A DNA stretch of 9,595 nucleotides from NCBI GenBank assembly GCA_030673995.1, contig DAOUYU010000058.1, positions 1-9,595 on the forward strand. The letters are read 5' to 3'. Every line of letters starts with the position of its first letter. The first letter of the stretch is position 1. This DNA comes from Candidatus Aminicenantota bacterium (GTDB lineage: Bacteria; Acidobacteriota; Aminicenantia; Aminicenantales; Aminicenantaceae). The notes under the pieces were generated by a model. That model did not search any database and was not told the DNA's origin. It saw nothing but the letters and a program-made list of their open reading frames with translations. This document shows, one piece after another, positions 1 through 4,015 of the stretch. The position numbers and the translations under genes are program-made.

Positions 1-1
1 T

Positions 2-808
2 TATCATAAAGAGATTGGACTTAACTCCCAGTCACTGAGAAAAACGCTTCGAGTCATAGCAACCGGAAAGAGGGTCAGCGACCACGCGAAAAAAGAATTG
101 GTCGCTGCCAACCTAAGACTCGTGGTTTCTATTGCAAAGAAATATAGCAACCGAGGACTTCAGTTTCTTGACCTTATCCAGGAAGGGAACATGGGTCTTA
201 TGAAAGCTGTGGATAAATTCGAATACAGAAGAGGCTACAAATTTTCGACTTATGCAACCTGGTGGATAAGACAGGCCATAACCCGAGCTATTGCTGATCA
301 AGCCAGGACAATAAGAATTCCAGTGCATATGATAGAAACAATAAACAAATTGATCAGAGTATCGAGAAGCCTTGTCCAGGAAATGGGAAGAGAGCCCACC
401 TGCGAAGAGATAGCGAAAAAGATGGATATGTCCATCAGCAAAGTGAGAAAAATCATAAAAATTGCCCAGGAGCCTATTTCACTCGAAACCCCAATTGGGG
501 AGGAAGAAGACAGCCATCTTGGCGATTTTATCGAAGATAAGTTCATAGCTTCCCCTCCTGATACAGTCATTAATATCAACTTGAGAGAACATATAGAAGA
601 AGCTTTAAAGTCTCTTACAGAAAGAGAAGCCAAGGTTTTGAAGATGAGGTTTGGTTTAGGAGATGGCAACGAGCATACTCTGGAAGAAGTTGGCCAGCAG
701 TTCAAAGTGACTCGTGAGCGAATCAGGCAAATAGAAGCTAAAGCTCTGAGAAAATTGAAACATCCAAGCAGGAGCCGTAGACTGAAGTCTTTTACCGACG
801 ATATTTGA
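2..808 (+). CDS. rpoD: RNA polymerase primary sigma factor RpoD (sigma70), C-terminal part
   Basis: This is the housekeeping sigma factor, which directs RNA polymerase core to -10/-35 promoters. The frame is open from base 2, so the gene continues upstream of the window; 268 residues are visible and the N-terminal region 1 and any non-conserved region are missing. Fragment residues 33-48 (LVAANLRLVVSIAKKY) are region 2.1. Residues 57-97 cover regions 2.2-2.4, including DLIQEGNMGLMKAVDKF and the -10-recognising YATWWIRQAITRAI. Residues 98-113 are region 3.0. About 115-160 is region 3, with GREPTCEEIAKKM. Residues 203-264 are region 4, with the -35-binding helix-turn-helix at VTRERIRQIEAKALRKLKHP. 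The gene ends in TGA. No hairpin terminator is visible before the downstream tRNA, so read-through is possible. Family assignment is seen directly; primary rather than alternative sigma is inferred from the near-consensus region 2/4 motifs. Confidence 0.97.
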   Translation, partial: YHKEIGLNSQSLRKTLRVIATGKRVSDHAKKELVAANLRLVVSIAKKYSNRGLQFLDLIQEGNMGLMKAVDKFEYRRGYKFSTYATWWIRQAITRAIADQARTIRIPVHMIETINKLIRVSRSLVQEMGREPTCEEIAKKMDMSISKVRKIIKIAQEPISLETPIGEEEDSHLGDFIEDKFIASPPDTVININLREHIEEALKSLTEREAKVLKMRFGLGDGNEHTLEEVGQQFKVTRERIRQIEAKALRKLKHPSRSRRLKSFTDDI

Positions 809-824
809 CGGGCTTATCACATCT

Positions 825-835
825 GTCATTCCCGC
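825..835. repeat. Partial REP-like repeat arm
   Basis: The sequence GTCATTCCCGC matches the outer arm of the REP-like hairpins at 3866-3885 and 3907-3953, but the complementary GCGGGAATGAC arm is absent here. It lies 17 nt after the rpoD stop and 36 nt before the MITE-like element, and is probably an eroded copy. Confidence 0.5.
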
Positions 836-870
836 TACCCCGCCTGCGCGACCCCTATCACTTACAGAAT

Positions 871-1002
871 TTAACATGGGTTATTCACGAGTCGAGGTTG
901 CCGTAGGTGCAAGGCGCGGCTTATGAAGCTGTGCTTGTTCACTGCGAATGAGCCGCAACGCAGCAGATGCGATAAGATCGGCTCGTGAATAACCCAGGTT
1001 AA
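871..1002. mobile_element. MITE-like palindromic element with 24-bp terminal inverted repeats
   Basis: The arms 871-894 and 979-1002 are reverse complements at 22 of 24 positions, with the perfect core GGGTTATTCACGAG (878-891) against CTCGTGAATAACCC (982-995). Both outer ends are TTAA (871-874 and 999-1002), which could be a target duplication or part of the arms. The palindrome continues inward in degraded form, for example GCGGCTTAT (916-924) against ATGAGCCGC (948-956). There is no internal reading frame of note, so a transposase would have to act from elsewhere. The size, near-perfect ends and lack of coding capacity fit a non-autonomous miniature element or a REP/BIME-type repeat. The parent family is not identified. 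Confidence 0.6.
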
Positions 1003-1031
1003 TTGACTTGCCATATTATATCTGCTATAAA
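1003..1031 (+). promoter_or_regulatory. Sigma70-type promoter of the tRNA gene
   Basis: The -35 is TTGACT (1003-1008), the spacer is 17 nt, and the -10 is TATAAA (1026-1031), preceded by TGC, which resembles an extended -10. The expected start lies at about 1038, essentially at the first base of the mature tRNA (1039), so the primary transcript would have almost no 5' leader. The -35 begins at the first base after the palindromic element. Confidence 0.75.
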
Positions 1032-1038
1032 AAATGCA

Positions 1039-1110
1039 GGGCCTATAGCTCAGCGGAAGAGCCTCCGGCTCATAACCGGCAGGTCCCAGGTTCGAATCCT
1101 GGTAGGCCCA
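1039..1110 (+). tRNA. tRNA-Met (anticodon CAU), elongator type; tRNA-Ile2 possible
   Basis: The cloverleaf is clear. The acceptor stem is GGGCCTA (1039-1045) with TAGGCCC (1103-1109); the D stem is GCTC (1048-1051) with GAGC (1059-1062), with a short 7-nt D loop. The anticodon loop CTCATAA (1069-1075) has CAT at 1071-1073. The T arm is CCAGG-TTCGAAT-CCTGG (1086-1102). The discriminator is A1110 and CCA is not encoded. A paired G1-C72 and the lack of three G-C pairs in the anticodon stem argue against the initiator. A CAU anticodon could also be the lysidine-modified isoleucine tRNA; overall it looks more like elongator Met. The top anticodon-stem pair is T1064-C1080, a mismatch. Confidence 0.95.
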
Positions 1111-1120
1111 CTTCCCAAAA

Positions 1121-1125
1121 GAGGA
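1121..1125 (+). promoter_or_regulatory. Ribosome binding site that fixes the GTG start at 1132
   Basis: GAGGA lies 6 nt upstream of GTG 1132. The nearby ATG at 1130 is out of frame and soon reaches a stop. In-frame starts further upstream would run through the tRNA. Confidence 0.65.
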
Positions 1126-1131
1126 AAAAAT

Positions 1132-1854
1132 GTGGATATCGATTACGAGAAACTGATACATCTTCAAGAACTTGATAAAGAAATAATAAGCACTTCTCTT
1201 TTCCTCGATAACGTTCCCATCCAGATCGAAAAAATCAACAAAAAAAAAGAAGAGTGCTCTCAGATCCTCACTCTTGCTAAAGAAAAGATAACTCATAACC
1301 AGAAGAAACGAAGAGATCTGGAGGCTGAGGTCAAAGACACAAAAGAAAAAGCATCAAAATACAACCGCCAGCTCAATGAGGTCAAAACCAATATAGAGTA
1401 TAAGTCGCTTCTTAAAGAAATCGAAGAAACCCAGCAAAAAATCGATCGCTTAGAAGAAGAGATAATCAGTGAAATGCTTTTTGCTGATGAGATCGAGGAG
1501 GAAATCAAAGCAGCAACCCAAAAACAGAGCGAAGAGGGGATGAGGTTCTCAGAGGAGAAAAAGTCCCTTGAACATGAGAAAGAAGAATTGGAATCAAAAA
1601 GAAAAGAATTAGAACAAGAAAAAAAACAGATCCTGCCTCAAATCCCACCTGACCAGAGAAACATCTATCTTAATATTTTTAAAAAAAACAACAGTATCGC
1701 TCTCTCACCCGTTAAGGGCGAATTCTGCTCTATGTGTCATGTGCGTGTCAGGCCTCAGATGTTGAACGAGATAAAAGGGGAAGAAAAGATTATTCTCTGT
1801 GAAAATTGCGGAAGGATATTGTACTGGCCAAAAAAATCAGAAAAGGCTGAATAG
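1132..1854 (+). CDS. Coiled-coil C4-type zinc-ribbon protein (zf-RING_7/DUF164, CT398-like)
   Basis: The 240-residue protein has two parts. Residues 1-175 are highly charged with long Glu/Lys-rich heptad-like stretches, predicted to be an antiparallel coiled coil, including the family-typical NEVKTNIEYKSLLKEIEE at about 82-99. Residues 194-232 form the zinc ribbon: C199-x2-C202 and C223-x2-C226, in the context GEFCSMCHVRVRP and ILCENCGRILYW. No signal peptide or membrane segment is present, so it is cytoplasmic. The family occurs widely in bacteria, and Chlamydia CT398 is the structural prototype; its role is poorly defined, and binding to RNA-polymerase-related partners has been proposed for CT398. 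The GTG start is 21 nt after the tRNA 3' end with its own RBS, so it probably shares the tRNA promoter. It converges with the acyl-CoA synthetase gene, with 34 nt between them and no visible terminator. Confidence 0.9.
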   Translation: MDIDYEKLIHLQELDKEIISTSLFLDNVPIQIEKINKKKEECSQILTLAKEKITHNQKKRRDLEAEVKDTKEKASKYNRQLNEVKTNIEYKSLLKEIEETQQKIDRLEEEIISEMLFADEIEEEIKAATQKQSEEGMRFSEEKKSLEHEKEELESKRKELEQEKKQILPQIPPDQRNIYLNIFKKNNSIALSPVKGEFCSMCHVRVRPQMLNEIKGEEKIILCENCGRILYWPKKSEKAE

Positions 1855-1888
1855 GGTGAGAAAATCGAAAGGATAAACCAGCCAGAAT

Positions 1889-3667
1889 TTACTCCTCATA
1901 AAAAGCATCGATTATATCCATATACTTCTTCTCGATGATGTTCCTCTTAACCTTAAAAGAGGGAGTCATCTCTCCTTTGTCTATCTCGAAGTCCCTATCC
2001 AAAAGGCCAATTTTCTTGACTTTTTCATAAGACGCAAGAGCCGGCGTTGTCCTATCAACCTCTCCATACAAAAAGTTCAGGACGCTCTCTTTTTTTATCA
2101 AATCACTGTTTGTTTCGTATGGAATGTTATTGAACTTTGCATACTTTCCCAATTTTTCAAAATCAGGCACGATAAGAGCCGAAATAAACTTTCTTCTGTC
2201 TCCAACAACGACCGCATTCAGAATATAAGGATTAAGCTTCAAGAGGTTCTCAATGGGTTGAGGAGCCACATTCTTACCGCCCGCTGTGACAATGATGTCT
2301 TTTTTCCTGTCTGTGATCACCAGGAAACCATCCTCATCCAGGTGGCCGATGTCTCCTGTAAGAAACCATCCCCCTTCAAAAGTTTCTTTAGTCTCCTCTT
2401 CCATCTTGTAGTATCCCTTCATGACATTGGGTCCTTGGGTTAGAATTTCACCATCTTCGGCAATTTTCACTTTAACACCGGGAAGAGGCTTACCCACTGT
2501 TCCAAACTTCAAATCTTCAAATGTATTGCACGTAATCACTGGAGAAGTCTCTGTTAAGCCATATCCTTCTAAAATCACAAGGCCCATGGCATAGAACAAT
2601 TCGGCGATGTCCTTTGACAGAGGCGCCCCTCCAGAGACAAAAAACCTTGCTCTTCCACCTGTCTTTTGGATAACTTTCGAAAAAACAAGTTTATGAGCTA
2701 TATTTTTTTTAAACTGAAGCATACCAGATATAGGCTGACCGAGAAGTTTCTTTCTCCCGTATTTTTTCCCCACTTTTACAGCCCAGAAGAAAATTTTCCT
2801 CTTCAGAGCCGAACTTGCGAGAACATTATCCATGATTTTTGCATAGATTTTCTCAAGCACCCGGGGAACATTAACCATTATATGAGGCCTGACCTCAAGC
2901 AAGTTCTCAGCTATAGAATCTAAACTCTCAGCATAACCGATAGAGCATCCTTTATACAGGTAGCAAAAAGTGACCATCCTTTCCAAAACATGAGCTAAAG
3001 GTAAAAAAGAAAGAACTGTATCCTTATCTGTAAAGTCAACAACAGAGGCTGTTGCTTTAACATTGCTGATGAAATTGTTGTGAGTCAGTATAACTCCTTT
3101 CGGGACTCCAGTGGTCCCTGAGGTGTAAATGATAGAAGCTATATCCTCAGGCCTAATTGTCAAAGCCGTTTTTTCAAAAAGCTCCGGATTCTCCTCGGCG
3201 ATCTTTTTCCCTCTCTCATAGACCTGAGCTACGGTCAAAACTCCTTCAGGGGCCTCGGCTTCGAAAGTGATGTAATGTGTGACCTTGGTCAGTTCAGGCC
3301 TGATCAATTCTAGTTTCTGCCATTGCTCCTGGGTAGAAACGACCACAATCTTGGCGTCTGAATTATCAATGATGTATTTGACTTGCTCGGGAACTAAATA
3401 CGCATAAATAGGCACAGTAATCCCCCCAAGGCACAGATTGGCAATATCTGTGATGACCCATTCAGGTCTTGTTTCAGAGAAGATGACAAGCTTATCCCTG
3501 GCCCCAAGCCCCATATCTCTCAAGCCAAGAGAAAAATATTTAACCCTGTTAGAAAATTCTTCAGTAGAGATGGGAACATAGCGCCCCTCTTTTTTACAGA
3601 GCATCAGATCGTCTTTGATAAAAGATTTTGATGTATTAAGAAAAAGCTGACCGATTGTTTCAACCAT
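1889..3667 (-). CDS. Long-chain fatty acid--CoA ligase (AMP-forming, FAA1/FadD type)
   Basis: This enzyme activates fatty acids with ATP to acyl-adenylates and then to acyl-CoA, feeding lipid synthesis or beta-oxidation. The 592-residue protein is full length for the ANL adenylating superfamily. The phosphate-binding loop is YTSGTTGVPKG (181-191). The A5 motif EGYGLTETSP is at 367-376, TGD at 437-439, and the hinge plus fatty-acid signature DRKKDIIVTAGGKNVAP at 453-469. The C-terminal lysine motif GEMTPSFKVKRN is at 565-576, where K572 is the probable catalytic lysine. There is no signal peptide; family members are cytosolic or membrane-peripheral. The ATG has an ideal RBS, AAGGAG (plus-strand 3674-3679), with 6-nt spacing. 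It is monocistronic, convergent with the zinc-ribbon gene, and has its own promoter with an operator-like dyad. Substrate chain length cannot be read from sequence. Confidence 0.93.
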   Translation of the reverse strand: MVETIGQLFLNTSKSFIKDDLMLCKKEGRYVPISTEEFSNRVKYFSLGLRDMGLGARDKLVIFSETRPEWVITDIANLCLGGITVPIYAYLVPEQVKYIIDNSDAKIVVVSTQEQWQKLELIRPELTKVTHYITFEAEAPEGVLTVAQVYERGKKIAEENPELFEKTALTIRPEDIASIIYTSGTTGVPKGVILTHNNFISNVKATASVVDFTDKDTVLSFLPLAHVLERMVTFCYLYKGCSIGYAESLDSIAENLLEVRPHIMVNVPRVLEKIYAKIMDNVLASSALKRKIFFWAVKVGKKYGRKKLLGQPISGMLQFKKNIAHKLVFSKVIQKTGGRARFFVSGGAPLSKDIAELFYAMGLVILEGYGLTETSPVITCNTFEDLKFGTVGKPLPGVKVKIAEDGEILTQGPNVMKGYYKMEEETKETFEGGWFLTGDIGHLDEDGFLVITDRKKDIIVTAGGKNVAPQPIENLLKLNPYILNAVVVGDRRKFISALIVPDFEKLGKYAKFNNIPYETNSDLIKKESVLNFLYGEVDRTTPALASYEKVKKIGLLDRDFEIDKGEMTPSFKVKRNIIEKKYMDIIDAFYEE

Positions 3668-3695
3668 TATGCTCTCCTTATTTAGAAATTATTTC

Positions 3696-3716
3696 AATCT
3701 TAATGAAGTTAAGATT
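3696..3716. promoter_or_regulatory. Perfect inverted repeat, candidate repressor operator of the acyl-CoA ligase gene
   Basis: AATCTTAA (3696-3703), a 5-nt spacer (TGAAG) and TTAAGATT (3709-3716) form a perfect 8-bp dyad of 21 bp. On the minus strand it covers the proposed -10 hexamer and most of the spacer, the classical position for a dimeric repressor. Fatty-acid degradation genes are often controlled by TetR- or GntR-type repressors responding to acyl-CoA. The regulator here is unknown, and the dyad matches no operator consensus I can name. Confidence 0.5.
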
Positions 3717-3726
3717 TGCCTGTCAA
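3697..3726 (-). promoter_or_regulatory. Sigma70-type promoter for the acyl-CoA ligase gene
   Basis: On the minus strand, TTGACA (plus 3721-3726) is a perfect -35, followed by an 18-nt spacer and TAAGAT (plus 3697-3702) as a 4/6 -10. The expected start near 3690 gives a leader of about 22 nt carrying the AAGGAG RBS. Confidence 0.6.
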
Positions 3727-3746
3727 GTGAAAAAAGGAGAATAGAG

Positions 3747-3770
3747 AAAATGGGGACAGGCTCTTTTTTC
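3747..3770. repeat. GGGGACAGGC-type A/T-flanked repeat, single copy
   Basis: An A-run, GGGGACAGGC (3752-3761), then a T-run and C. The same core recurs at 3801-3810 and inverted at 3835-3844. A divergent copy, GCCTGCCCTC, lies at 9515-9524. The flanks GAAAAAAGGAG (3729-3739) and CTCTTTTTTC (3761-3770) are also partly complementary. Confidence 0.6.
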
Positions 3771-3792
3771 TTGTTTTTGTGAGCGACCGGAG

Positions 3793-3850
3793 AAAAAAAA
3801 GGGGACAGGCAACTTTTTTTTAAGGAAAAAAGTAGCCTGTCCCCTTTTTT
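3793..3850. terminator. Long palindrome with T-runs on both strands, probable bidirectional terminator of gyrBA
   Basis: The arms 3795-3819 and 3826-3850 are reverse complements at 24 of 25 positions around a 6-nt loop. Each arm carries the GGGGACAGGC core flanked by runs of A and T. Read on the minus strand, the GC core stem is followed by eight T residues, fitting an intrinsic terminator for the gyrB-gyrA transcript and insulating the acyl-CoA ligase promoter downstream. On the plus strand it ends CCCC plus six T. It is made of two inverted copies of the repeat also found at 3747-3770. Confidence 0.65.
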
Positions 3851-3865
3851 CTCTAGTAGTTATGG

Positions 3866-3885
3866 ATTCCCGCTTCCGCGGGAAT
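3866..3885. repeat. REP-like hairpin 1
   Basis: ATTCCCGC (3866-3873), TTCC loop, GCGGGAAT (3878-3885): a perfect 8-bp stem followed by GACGA. This GTCATTCCCGC/GCGGGAATGAC type of repeat is common in intergenic regions of many environmental bacteria. It would lie in the gyrA 3' untranslated region, upstream of the proposed terminator, where such hairpins can protect mRNA ends. Confidence 0.75.
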
Positions 3886-3906
3886 GACGATTGAGTGTAA
3901 GTGTCT

Positions 3907-3953
3907 GTCATTCCTACGAAGCCTGTGCCCGCGAAAGCGGGTGCGGGAATGAC
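3907..3953. repeat. REP-like hairpin 2, two-tier stem
   Basis: The outer stem GTCATTCC (3907-3914) pairs with GGAATGAC (3946-3953). The inner stem CCCGC (3928-3932) pairs with GCGGG (3937-3941) around a GAAA tetraloop. It is a longer variant of the hairpin 22 nt away, so the two form a pair. Confidence 0.75.
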
Positions 3954-3973
3954 GATAGCTATGAGCTTCCCCC

Positions 3974-4015
3974 TTCTTCCTTCTTCCTTAATCCTTAATC
4001 CTTCTTCCTTCTTCC
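3974..4015. repeat. Six heptanucleotide tandem repeats next to the gyrA stop
   Basis: On the minus strand, starting at the base after the gyrA TAA stop, there are six 7-mers: GGAAGAA twice, GGATTAA twice, GGAAGAA twice, then a G-run. The 2+2+2 arrangement of two variants is exact over 42 bp. Heptanucleotide short tandem repeats are described for cyanobacteria and some other bacteria; function here is unknown. The array does not alter the reading frame, as it follows the stop. Confidence 0.85.

Noticed and set aside
1003..1131. Upstream in-frame extension of the zinc-ribbon gene starting at TTG 1003
   Set aside because: It runs through the whole tRNA gene and its promoter. GTG 1132 with GAGGA upstream gives the family-like N-terminus.
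871..1296. 141-codon minus-strand frame across the tRNA
   Set aside because: It contains DSNLGPAGYEPEALPLSY, the well-known spurious antisense translation of a tRNA, and also covers the palindromic element.
1843..1888. Terminator between the convergent zinc-ribbon and acyl-CoA ligase genes
   Set aside because: Only a 5-bp GGCTG/CAGCC pairing with a loop of about 31 nt and no T-run is present.
3723..3911. 62-codon minus-strand frame with SFPRKRES
   Set aside because: SFPRKRES is the typical translation of REP-like repeats. The frame consists entirely of the hairpins and A/T runs.
3974..4015. CRISPR array
   Set aside because: The repeats are 7 bp, directly tandem and without spacers, so it is a simple heptanucleotide array.
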